Below are positions 34,112-42,059 of a stretch of DNA of 64,000 nucleotides, piece by piece. Origin of the DNA: Bdellovibrio bacteriovorus (GTDB taxonomy: Bacteria > Bdellovibrionota > Bdellovibrionia > Bdellovibrionales > Bdellovibrionaceae). A model generated the notes under the pieces. That model was not told where the DNA came from, did not search any database, and saw nothing but the letters and a program-made list of their open reading frames with translations. Every line of letters starts with the position of its first letter. Positions within the stretch are counted from its first letter, which is position 1. Where the stretch lies: the NCBI RefSeq assembly GCF_001592755.1, contig NZ_LUKF01000007.1, positions 1 to 64,000 on the forward strand. The letters run 5' to 3'. The translations under genes were made by a program, and so were the position numbers.

Positions 34112-35200
34112 ATGAACACGCGAATTCTCAAAAAGATCCGCAAATTCCGCGTATTCTCTGGGCTTTTGATCATGTCCCTCACAGTTTTGTCGTTTCAAAA
34201 CTGTGCTCCGGCTCCTATGGAAGAAAAGACAGAAGGTTCAACTTCTGGTTCATCGACTAGCAAAGATTCTTCATCTATCTGGAATTCACGTCCGTCAAGT
34301 GGCGGAGGTAACGGCGTTACCATTGGTGGAGGCGGATCTTCTGGCGGTGGTGGCACTGTTGGTGTCGGCAGCGGTTCCTCAGGAGGAAACTCGGGTTCTG
34401 GCGGCGGAAGTATCGGCGTCGGCGGCGGAGGCTCGGGTGGTTCTTCAGGTGGCGGCGTAAATCCTGGCGGAGGCGGAACTCCAAGTCAGACTGGATTTCG
34501 TATCGTGACTCAACCCCAAGGCGTGACTGTGCAAGAAGGCGCTCAGTACAATCTTGAAGTCGTCGCAACGGGCGGAACTCAACCTTATAGTTTTCAATGG
34601 TATAAAGACAGTAAAGCCATGACTGGTATTTGGGGCACTTATAGTTTTATCAGTGACAATGCGACCAGCTATTCCAAAGAGGGCACTTACTATGTCATCG
34701 TGAAAGATGCGACTGGTAAGAGCATACAAAGTACATTGGCGCGCGTTTCGATCTCGGAACCTGCCGTGGGCTGTACAGCCGGATCCTACTTCACATTCAC
34801 GGAAGCCGCGTACGATGCGGCTTATGGATATTTCCCTGAATACTTCGATGGACCGCGCGGAAAGTTCCTTCTTCATTCTAGCTATGACACTTTGAACTTC
34901 CTTTATAACAATCGTAACTTCACGAAACTTTCTGATTATAACGTGCCTGCGAATTTGTCGTACTTACAGCAAACAACGGTTTCTTGCCGCACAACAATTC
35001 CGCGCATTCACACGCCTCAACCGAATCCCTCTTATCAATATGATTCGGGATATGGACGCTTCGATGATAACGGATATTGGACTTACCATGGTCGCATCAG
35101 TTTTGAATGTCGTAACAAAAAATTGAAATTGCTGACGAATACCTGTCAGTGGGTGCACAACCCGAACTACAACAATGCCGACGGCGGTGGCGGGAATTAG
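34112..35200 (+). CDS. Lipoprotein with poly-Gly/Ser linker and immunoglobulin-like domain
   Basis: The 362-residue product has a lipoprotein signal ending LSFQNCAPAP (Cys31), then a Ser/Gly linker (about 45-130) made almost entirely of GGG and SGG runs, a single Ig-like domain (about 130-220; VTQPQGVTVQEGAQYNLEV, QWYKDS and EGTYYVIVKD) and a Cys-containing Tyr/Asn-rich C-terminal domain of unknown type. The linker probably extends the domains from the cell surface. The DNA of the linker (about 34295-34480) is a GGC/GGT/GGA microsatellite-like stretch and may vary in length. The gene ends in a bidirectional terminator. Confidence 0.75.
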   Translation: MNTRILKKIRKFRVFSGLLIMSLTVLSFQNCAPAPMEEKTEGSTSGSSTSKDSSSIWNSRPSSGGGNGVTIGGGGSSGGGGTVGVGSGSSGGNSGSGGGSIGVGGGGSGGSSGGGVNPGGGGTPSQTGFRIVTQPQGVTVQEGAQYNLEVVATGGTQPYSFQWYKDSKAMTGIWGTYSFISDNATSYSKEGTYYVIVKDATGKSIQSTLARVSISEPAVGCTAGSYFTFTEAAYDAAYGYFPEYFDGPRGKFLLHSSYDTLNFLYNNRNFTKLSDYNVPANLSYLQQTTVSCRTTIPRIHTPQPNPSYQYDSGYGRFDDNGYWTYHGRISFECRNKKLKLLTNTCQWVHNPNYNNADGGGGN

Positions 35201-35218
35201 TTTTCTAAATTCAGAAAT

Positions 35219-35250
35219 AAAAAAAGGGCTCTTACCGAGCCCTTTTTTAT
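35219..35250. terminator. Bidirectional terminator between the lipoprotein and ExbD genes
   Basis: AAAAAGGGCTC pairs with GAGCCCTTTTTT around a short loop; A and T runs on both sides allow termination in both directions. Confidence 0.9.
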
Positions 35251-35657
35251 TATTTTTTATCGATGCTAATTGCGAATTTTTTGACTCCGGAACCCTTGAC
35301 GATATCAAGAACCCCAACCACTTTTCCGTGGGGCACATCTTTATCGGCCGAGATAATGGCTTGAACATCGGCATTCTTAGCCACTTCTTCCTGAGCTTTT
35401 GCTTGCACATCAGCCTCACTCACGAAAGAACCGTTCAAATTGATTCTTCCATCGGCAGTAAGGGCAATGTTCAATTTACTTGGAGCCGTTTGATCTCCGC
35501 TAGCTGCTTTCGGCAAATTCACGTTGATCGTGGGCTTCATGAACATAGGAGCTGTCACCATGAAGATGATCAGAACCACCAGGATGATATCCACGAGCGG
35601 GACGACGTTAATGTCCGCTATGGCTTCGTTATCATTTCCACCGTCTTTAAATGCCAT
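35250..35657 (-). CDS. ExbD/TolR family proton-channel subunit
   Basis: The 135-residue protein has a short cytoplasmic N terminus, a membrane helix with the critical aspartate (VVPLVDIILVVLIIFMVTAP), and a periplasmic domain of ExbD/TolR type. With ExbB it turns the proton gradient into force on a partner protein. It follows the ExbB-like gene after three bases. No tonB, tolA, tolB or receptor gene is adjacent, so the energised partner is unknown. Confidence 0.92.
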   Translation of the reverse strand: MAFKDGGNDNEAIADINVVPLVDIILVVLIIFMVTAPMFMKPTINVNLPKAASGDQTAPSKLNIALTADGRINLNGSFVSEADVQAKAQEEVAKNADVQAIISADKDVPHGKVVGVLDIVKGSGVKKFAISIDKK

Positions 35658-35660
35658 GGT

Positions 35661-36290
35661 TTAAACACCTTTTTTCTTAGCATAAGCAAGGCAAAGTTCT
35701 TTAACGCTCTCTAAGTTTTGGAAAATGCTTTTCACTTGTTTGCTGTAGTAGTTGTAAAACGCTACTGCTGGGATCGCCACGAAAAGGCCCGCTGCCGTTG
35801 CCACAAGGGCCATAGAGATACCGGCCATCACCGTTTGTTGTCCCGCTTCTGGAGTTGTCGCCAAATCATTGAAGGCCTTCATGATACCAAGAACCGTACC
35901 AAATAGACCGATGTAGGGAGCATTGGAACCTACAGTCGCCAAGAAGCCCAAGAATTTTTCTAGCTCAGGACGTTCTGTTAAAGCGAATGTATTAAAAATT
36001 TCTTCTAGACCTTTGCTGCCTGATTCACGCATGTGTTTCATAGCGTAACCTGCGGCGCGACCCTCAACAGAGTTTGGATCTTTCGCAAGATCTTCCACAT
36101 CATCAAGACTGTTGCTTTGCAAAGCCAGCTTAATGCGTGCGCGAACACGTTGTGATTCTGCCGAGATTTTTTTAAGTGCAAAATAACGTTCCAAAATCAT
36201 GCCGATGCTGAGCACACTGAGCACAAGTAAGATCCATAAAACGACCTGATCTGCCAGGTGGGCTACTGTAAATATTTTTTCTGTGAGCAT
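35661..36290 (-). CDS. ExbB/TolQ/MotA-type proton-channel protein
   Basis: This 209-residue protein has three membrane helices, the last two within ATVGSNAPYIGLFGTVLGIM and MVALVATAAGLFVAIPAVAF-like segments, as in ExbB and TolQ. It starts with a good ribosome site (GGAGGAAAT). It is operonic with the ExbD-like gene. Such pairs in Bdellovibrio serve uptake, envelope constriction or gliding; which of these applies cannot be read from the sequence. Confidence 0.92.
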   Translation of the reverse strand: MLTEKIFTVAHLADQVVLWILLVLSVLSIGMILERYFALKKISAESQRVRARIKLALQSNSLDDVEDLAKDPNSVEGRAAGYAMKHMRESGSKGLEEIFNTFALTERPELEKFLGFLATVGSNAPYIGLFGTVLGIMKAFNDLATTPEAGQQTVMAGISMALVATAAGLFVAIPAVAFYNYYSKQVKSIFQNLESVKELCLAYAKKKGV

Positions 36291-36367
36291 CGGTGATTTC
36301 CTCCAAATCTTTGACTGCGCAAAATTATTGATCCATTATCTCTAAAACCATTACTTCCGGTCAAGGT

Positions 36368-38176
36368 ATGCAGAAAGTCATTTTAACTCTTCTTCTCACA
36401 CTCCTGAGCTTGGTCCAGCTTTCTTGCAAGGCGAACGACAAAAACTCCGTTTTAGTCATCGCCGTGGATGAGTTGACCATTAGCGACGTGCTATGCAGTC
36501 AGGAAGAAGCAGAAAGATCCGGCTTTCAATTGCTTTGCAATGAATCGGTTCGTTTCACTCACGCTTTTTCACCTTCGACTCTTTCAGTTCCGGCATTGGC
36601 ATCCTTGCTTACGGGTCTTTACCCATATCAACATAAAGTGCGCCACAACGGTCGCCCTGGTCTAGCTCCCGAAATTGAAATGGTTTCTGAGCTTGCTCTT
36701 CAACAAGACTATCGTACGAGTTTCTTTTCAGGCGGAGCACCCGTTTTTCGTCGTTCCGGGTTGAACCAAGGCTTTGAACTTTTTGAAGACAACATCGTTC
36801 CCACCTTTTCAAGTCTATTTCGCCCTTTTAAAAAGAACGCGGATGCCTTCACGCAATGGCTGCAACAGGACGTCGATACAGATGCGTTTTTTAGCGTGCT
36901 TTATGTTCCTGATTTGATCTTCACCACCACCGAAACCGTGACGGATCTGGGGGAAACCAGAAATCTCAGTTTTGAAAGTCAGCTCGACGAGCTTGATGAA
37001 AGCCTCTATGAACTTTTTCAAAATCTGAAGGCGGCAAAACGCTGGGATAATACAACCGTGGTTCTTGTGGGCCTGAACGGTCACACGACCAGTGACCGCT
37101 ACAAAGAACTTTCGTCGCTCAACTTGCACGGTGAAAATACACAGGTGGCTTTGTTCATTAAGCCGGCGCAAAAAAGAAAACGGGATTTAGCCATTCATTG
37201 GAAAGTGGATCAGAACGTCACTTTAGTGGATGTGGGCCGCACTCTTTTTGAACTTCTTGGTGAAAGTAATCTGGATGCGGACTCTAGCTTTCCGGTCCAC
37301 TCTCTTTTAGGCGCTTTGAAAAGTCCGAACGTCACTTGGCCGGAAGATCGTCCCCTTTTGATTGAATCTGGATGGGCTTTTTGGCGAAAAGCGGGACCGA
37401 TTCGCACAGCCGCCATTTCTCACCATGTTCTTTACATCAATGATGAAAATCCTTTGCTCTACAACACATTGGTGGACCGTTTTGAAGTCAATCCCTTGCC
37501 CCTTTTACAAGAAAGTATTTTGCCGACGACACAAAAGCTGCAGGGCCTTTTAAGCAAGAATCAATTTCCGGTATTCCCGCCGATTCAATCCGAGTGGACG
37601 AAGAAATTAAGCCTGCCTTTTGCGCGATGGATGCGTGCGGATCAGGAAGCAGAGTTGTTGCGAGATCTAAGACGTCTTTTAATGCAGCAGCCGCAAAGCT
37701 TGGACCTATTAAATTGGACAGCTCAGATTGCTTTAAATCAAAAAGACTGGGAAACGCTTAAAAATCTCGGCCTTAAAAATAAGATTTCTGTATGGCAGTA
37801 CGTCGCTGAAAGAAATCTGAACGCCAAATCAACAAAGGTTGTTGATTCGTGCTTCCCTTTATTGACGGCACCGAGCATTGAAACCGAACAGCTTAAAAAC
37901 TGCAGCGACCCTTTATTTCTCGAATATATCGATTGGATTCGTGCCGACGTGCGCGGGCTATCTAAGGAAGCGCAACGAAAACGTTTTGAACGCTCGTTCA
38001 GAAACTACATGTTAGATCAACAAATTCAGCGTGCGAATATTGCTGCGGGACTTATTTGGGATACATCGCGCGAAAACATCTTCGCTCCCTCACGCACAGA
38101 GTTCGCCCTGAACCTTCCAGAATACGCGAAAATTCGTTCGCAGGCGTATAAAGCTCTACAAACGGAAGACTACTAA
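36368..38176 (+). CDS. Sulfatase-like (alkaline phosphatase superfamily) lipoprotein
   Basis: The 602-residue product has a lipoprotein signal (VQLSC, Cys20) and a sulfatase/phosphodiesterase-like N-terminal domain: AVDELT, then AFSPSTLSVPALASLLTG in place of the usual sulfatase active-site segment, and VVLVGLNGHTT for the metal site. The CxPxR signature of true sulfatases is absent. The C-terminal 230 residues look helical and repeat-like. The enzyme probably acts on an envelope or prey polymer, but substrate and activity are uncertain because the canonical nucleophile motif is not evident. It reads towards the FHA operon with only three bases between stops. Confidence 0.75.
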   Translation: MQKVILTLLLTLLSLVQLSCKANDKNSVLVIAVDELTISDVLCSQEEAERSGFQLLCNESVRFTHAFSPSTLSVPALASLLTGLYPYQHKVRHNGRPGLAPEIEMVSELALQQDYRTSFFSGGAPVFRRSGLNQGFELFEDNIVPTFSSLFRPFKKNADAFTQWLQQDVDTDAFFSVLYVPDLIFTTTETVTDLGETRNLSFESQLDELDESLYELFQNLKAAKRWDNTTVVLVGLNGHTTSDRYKELSSLNLHGENTQVALFIKPAQKRKRDLAIHWKVDQNVTLVDVGRTLFELLGESNLDADSSFPVHSLLGALKSPNVTWPEDRPLLIESGWAFWRKAGPIRTAAISHHVLYINDENPLLYNTLVDRFEVNPLPLLQESILPTTQKLQGLLSKNQFPVFPPIQSEWTKKLSLPFARWMRADQEAELLRDLRRLLMQQPQSLDLLNWTAQIALNQKDWETLKNLGLKNKISVWQYVAERNLNAKSTKVVDSCFPLLTAPSIETEQLKNCSDPLFLEYIDWIRADVRGLSKEAQRKRFERSFRNYMLDQQIQRANIAAGLIWDTSRENIFAPSRTEFALNLPEYAKIRSQAYKALQTEDY

Positions 38177-38179
38177 ATT

Positions 38180-38866
38180 TTATTCTTCAACTTTGATAAG
38201 GCCTAACCAAAAGGGAGCTTCAGGATTTTCCTGAATCATCTTCGTGGTGACGGACCCCAATTCCGCGGGTTCCGATTGAGAAACCCATAACGACGTCGCA
38301 ATCGTGGTACTGGCTAAAAGAATCAAACGGTCGCCGTCGTTCACGGAAGTATGCCCGCATTGAATGGAGCATGTTGGTTCAAGTCCCAATAGCTGCGCTG
38401 GAAGTGGTGGTAAAGAATCCCCATCGTCCAGACGTTCACTAGAAAGATCCAGCCCGATGGATAAAGGCTGAAGACTTTTATTTTTTCTTTGAATAAATAA
38501 ACTGGGGCAACCGACTTGCGCCCACGCCAGCTGAGTCCCGCGACGAAATAACGCCAGGATTTCGACGCCTGAAAAATACTCCATCTTATTTTCACCGCGA
38601 TACAGAATGTCGTTCGCAATAAGAATTCCCGTGCGAACGTAATTCACTTCATCGGTCAGACAGCTTAAAAATTCAAAAGGAGAGGTCACTTCCACATCGG
38701 ACTTGGCAGCGCTCACGTACTTTACGACTTCATCCAAAGCTCTTTGAGCGTGTTCTGGCTGTCCCCAAGATGTCGCCACAATAATCAAGGAGCCGTCGTC
38801 TTCTTGATGCACAAGAGGTTTAGGACGCAGAATTTTCGTACTGTAAGATCTTTCCTGCAACTTCAC
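38180..38866 (-). CDS. PP2C-like protein lacking metal ligands (last gene of the FHA/TadC operon)
   Basis: The 228-residue product starts at GTG overlapping the stop of the upstream FHA gene. Its order of features (VATSWGQ near the start, a central FRRGTQLAWAQVGCPSLFIQ, then VNDGDRLILLAST) follows the PP2C fold, in which the equivalent positions are usually a metal-binding DG, a VGDSR-type segment and a D-G-L motif. The aspartates that bind metals are not present at these positions, so it may be a pseudophosphatase. The PP2C assignment is my reading by eye, not a search result. Linkage to FHA genes supports it, because phosphatase and FHA proteins often work together. Confidence 0.55.
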   Translation of the reverse strand: MKLQERSYSTKILRPKPLVHQEDDGSLIIVATSWGQPEHAQRALDEVVKYVSAAKSDVEVTSPFEFLSCLTDEVNYVRTGILIANDILYRGENKMEYFSGVEILALFRRGTQLAWAQVGCPSLFIQRKNKSLQPLSIGLDLSSERLDDGDSLPPLPAQLLGLEPTCSIQCGHTSVNDGDRLILLASTTIATSLWVSQSEPAELGSVTTKMIQENPEAPFWLGLIKVEE

Positions 38867-40908
38867 TAAAGCGCTCCGTACTTCTTCAACTTGATATAAG
38901 CTTTTTTGTAATACTCACCATCCGGAACATCGAGCTCTAGAATTTTCTTCCACTTGTCCTTGGCTCCGGCTTTGGATTCGCCACCATCGACGTTACCAAA
39001 ACTTTCCTCCAAGATACCTTCTTGATAGATCGTCATCATTTGCTTGCGCAATTCACCGGTGTAGCGTTCGATCTTTTCTGGAAGCTCCGGATTTGTTGGA
39101 TCCATGACCCGCGCCTTACGCAATGACATGATGGCGCCTTTTAAGTTTTGAGCCTGATAGAATTTTTCTGCCTCCCCTTGCAAGGAAGCCGTTTTTGAAT
39201 TCATCATTTGGCGAATCGAGGCGATATTGCGTTTGGCTTGTCCCTTGTAGCCGTTAGGATCCGGCAACGGCGCGGCAATGACTTTTTCATAAGCCGCAAT
39301 GGCATCCAAAGGTTTGCCTTTTTTATGAACCTTTTCAGCACTGTTATAGATAGCACGAAGCTTGGATACTTGAGACTGATAAACTGCCTTTTCAGCGGCT
39401 TTGGCATCTCTTTGCGCCGTGATCGCTTCCACCTGAACTTTTAAATCCACAATCCTGGGATGTTCAGGGTTGAACTGCATGACGTCACTTAAGCATTCTT
39501 CCATTTCTGAAATGGTAATATCAGGGTTGATCTTTTTCTGACATTCCACTGCCGCTTTCTGAATTTTTTCTTCAGTTTCAATTTTCGCCTTTTCGATTTG
39601 TTCTTGGCGACGTTGTTGCTCTTGAATGAAGATCGCCTCTTTAGAAAGACGTTCGATCTCTCTGATATCCTCATAGTCCGGAACTAATTCCTGGATTTTG
39701 ATGATTTCATCTTGAGCTAATTGATACTTCCCTTGCATGTAAAGGTTCTTCGCATCTTTATAGCGCTGACGAACCAAAGCTTGTTGCTCTGGAGGAAGTT
39801 TATTAAAGATTTCTAAAGGCGAACCCGGCGCCGTCGAAGCACCTGGTTGTGGAACCGGAGGTTTTGCGGTGTCGTCACCGGAAAAGAAATAAGCCAAGGC
39901 CAACAAAAGAACCGCACCGGCAATAATCTTCGGACGATTCTTTTGAAAATCAAATTTCCCGTCAGCTACCGGAGTCGGGTGAGGCATCGGCGCCCCAGGA
40001 TATTGCATTTGCGGCTGATACGGCATTGGCGCCATACCACCTTGATAGGCCATCAGCTCATGCTGTTGTTGCTGCTGGTACTCCATCGGTAAAGCTTCAT
40101 TGCCCACCTGAACTAAAGGATTTGGTGGTGGAACATTGACCAACTCTAAGCGACTTTGGAAACCGGCGTCGTGCAATTCAAAATACAAATAGTTTGTCAG
40201 AACACTGATCGCATCGCCGGAACGTATGGTTGTCGGATCGCTTGAAGAGATCGGATTTCCATTCAACAAAGTACCATTCACGCTACCGAGATCAATAATC
40301 ACATATTGAGAACCCGCGCGACGAATTTCAAATTGGCGTCGGCTGACCCGTTGATCACGAATTTGGATGTGACATGAAGACTCTCGTCCCGCCACCCAGG
40401 ATTCACCGGCATCAAGACGAATTAATTCTTTGGCTTCATTGTTTTGCCCGTCCATGATTTTGATGTAAGCCACTTGGGGGGCCACACCAATCACAGTTTT
40501 TTCTTCACTGCCACCAAAGCCGTCGGAACCTTCGCCCTGCACGGCAGGAAGATTTGCAGAGGTGCCGCCACCATAATCCGGCGTTGGAGCTACGGATTCA
40601 TCTGAAGTTGTGGCTGCAGTCAGTACGAAATCAAATTCATAAGGAGGAATGGAAAATTGACTTCCATGCTCTAAGGCAAACTGTTGCACCTGTTCACCTT
40701 TGTACGTGATATCACCATAACGTGAAATCACATCCACGGTCCAAGCGCCACTCACGAACGACAGCTTAAAGTGTTCGCGCGAGATTCCTTTTTCGGGTTG
40801 CAAGACAATGTCACAATCCTCTTTACGACCCGCCACATAAGTGCGGTCTTCTGTAAGTTGAATGTCGTAAACGGGTTTGCCACGAAGGCGGACTTTGAGG
40901 CGGGCCAT
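38866..40908 (-). CDS. Membrane protein with two FHA domains and TPR-like periplasmic part
   Basis: The 680-residue protein has FHA domain 1 (about 1-100; VAGRKEDCDIVL and ISREHF), a spacer, FHA domain 2 (about 160-240; AGRESSCHIQI, VSRRQFEI and SVNGTLLNG), a Met/Gln/Pro-rich linker, one membrane helix (about 330-346) and a helical, TPR-like C-terminal region (about 370-680). FHA domains bind phosphothreonine peptides; here they would face the cytosol and the helical repeats the periplasm. The start overlaps the upstream stop as TAATG. Confidence 0.85.
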   Translation of the reverse strand: MARLKVRLRGKPVYDIQLTEDRTYVAGRKEDCDIVLQPEKGISREHFKLSFVSGAWTVDVISRYGDITYKGEQVQQFALEHGSQFSIPPYEFDFVLTAATTSDESVAPTPDYGGGTSANLPAVQGEGSDGFGGSEEKTVIGVAPQVAYIKIMDGQNNEAKELIRLDAGESWVAGRESSCHIQIRDQRVSRRQFEIRRAGSQYVIIDLGSVNGTLLNGNPISSSDPTTIRSGDAISVLTNYLYFELHDAGFQSRLELVNVPPPNPLVQVGNEALPMEYQQQQQHELMAYQGGMAPMPYQPQMQYPGAPMPHPTPVADGKFDFQKNRPKIIAGAVLLLALAYFFSGDDTAKPPVPQPGASTAPGSPLEIFNKLPPEQQALVRQRYKDAKNLYMQGKYQLAQDEIIKIQELVPDYEDIREIERLSKEAIFIQEQQRRQEQIEKAKIETEEKIQKAAVECQKKINPDITISEMEECLSDVMQFNPEHPRIVDLKVQVEAITAQRDAKAAEKAVYQSQVSKLRAIYNSAEKVHKKGKPLDAIAAYEKVIAAPLPDPNGYKGQAKRNIASIRQMMNSKTASLQGEAEKFYQAQNLKGAIMSLRKARVMDPTNPELPEKIERYTGELRKQMMTIYQEGILEESFGNVDGGESKAGAKDKWKKILELDVPDGEYYKKAYIKLKKYGAL

Positions 40909-42059
40909 TAGAATCTACCCTCCAAATTCAAAGTACACTCTTCATAGAATTGCTTAGCTTCTTTAAACGTCGGATCATCTTTGCGATTCTGAAGCATCGT
41001 CAGCACATTCTGATAATTTGATTGGCACATACGCCAATTTCTTTTCTCTCTATAACGATTGCCCTGAATCATATTAAACTTAACCAACTCATCAAACTTG
41101 ATCTTCGATAAATGATAATAACGTTTTGCAAGCTCGTTGTCAGGGTCCAGGTTTAATACGACCTGAAAAGCCTCACGTGCACGGGCATACTGACCTTGCT
41201 GAAAGTCGCGGAAACCTTTAATAAAGTTTTCCTGCGCACGACGATACTGAATCGAATCGTACTTTTCTTTCTTGATCGTCAGAAGTTCTTGCGAACGTTT
41301 TTCAGCATCCATCACGTCCTGCATACTGATCGAGCTTGTACGAATCGCATTGGGATCTTTTTTCGCCTTAGTACCCGACGAAGAAAAGAACCACCAGCCT
41401 ACGACCGCTACAATGGCAATGATTCCATAAAAACGAACTTTAGGATTTGCTAAAGGGCCACTCCCCGCAGCTTTAGGTCCTGGACCCGGCATCGGACCCG
41501 CACCCGGCGGAGGAGGTTGATATCCTCCATAAGCCATGGGCTGAGCTGGTGGCATTCCTTGCGGCGGCATTGTCGGCAATCCACCATAGCCTTGCGATGC
41601 ATTCGGTGTCGGCGTTGGTCGAGGCATCGGTGCTTGGGGCTTCGGCATTTGCGGCGTCACCGGAGACGGTGTCGGCGTTAAAATGGAAGCCGTGGGTGAA
41701 GCTAACGGTGCGGACTGAGATACCGACGGTGGCAACTCGGCCTGAAAACGAATCTCTGTATCGCCGATCTGAATCACCGAATCATTGTTAATGATTTCGG
41801 ATTGAATGTTCTGGCCATTCACCAAAACATAGTTCTTCTGACTTAGATTGACGATCACAAATTCGTGACCGGAACGCTGCTTGATTTCTGCATGTTGACG
41901 ACTGGTGCGTGGATCCCCTGAAAGAACGATATCATTTTCAGGGCCACGGCCGATAGTGACTGACGCTTTGGCAAAAGTAGACTTCAAGCCCGCATGCGGA
42001 CCTTTTGTCACTTCAATATTAAATTTAATTGTGTCTTTCACCTGAGGCGCAGCACTCAT
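40908..42059 (-). CDS. Membrane protein with FHA domain and TPR-like periplasmic part
   Basis: I use ATG 42059, overlapping the upstream stop (TGATG). It has an FHA domain near the N terminus (GRGPENDIVL, SRQHAE and NLSQKNYVLVNG), a long Pro/Met/Gly/Ala-rich linker, a single membrane helix (about 225-245) and a helical repeat region that continues to the end. The build matches the neighbouring double-FHA protein, with one FHA domain fewer; the three FHA genes probably arose by duplication. Its phosphopeptide partner is unknown. Confidence 0.85.
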   Translation of the reverse strand: MSAAPQVKDTIKFNIEVTKGPHAGLKSTFAKASVTIGRGPENDIVLSGDPRTSRQHAEIKQRSGHEFVIVNLSQKNYVLVNGQNIQSEIINNDSVIQIGDTEIRFQAELPPSVSQSAPLASPTASILTPTPSPVTPQMPKPQAPMPRPTPTPNASQGYGGLPTMPPQGMPPAQPMAYGGYQPPPPGAGPMPGPGPKAAGSGPLANPKVRFYGIIAIVAVVGWWFFSSSGTKAKKDPNAIRTSSISMQDVMDAEKRSQELLTIKKEKYDSIQYRRAQENFIKGFRDFQQGQYARAREAFQVVLNLDPDNELAKRYYHLSKIKFDELVKFNMIQGNRYREKRNWRMCQSNYQNVLTMLQNRKDDPTFKEAKQFYEECTLNLEGRF

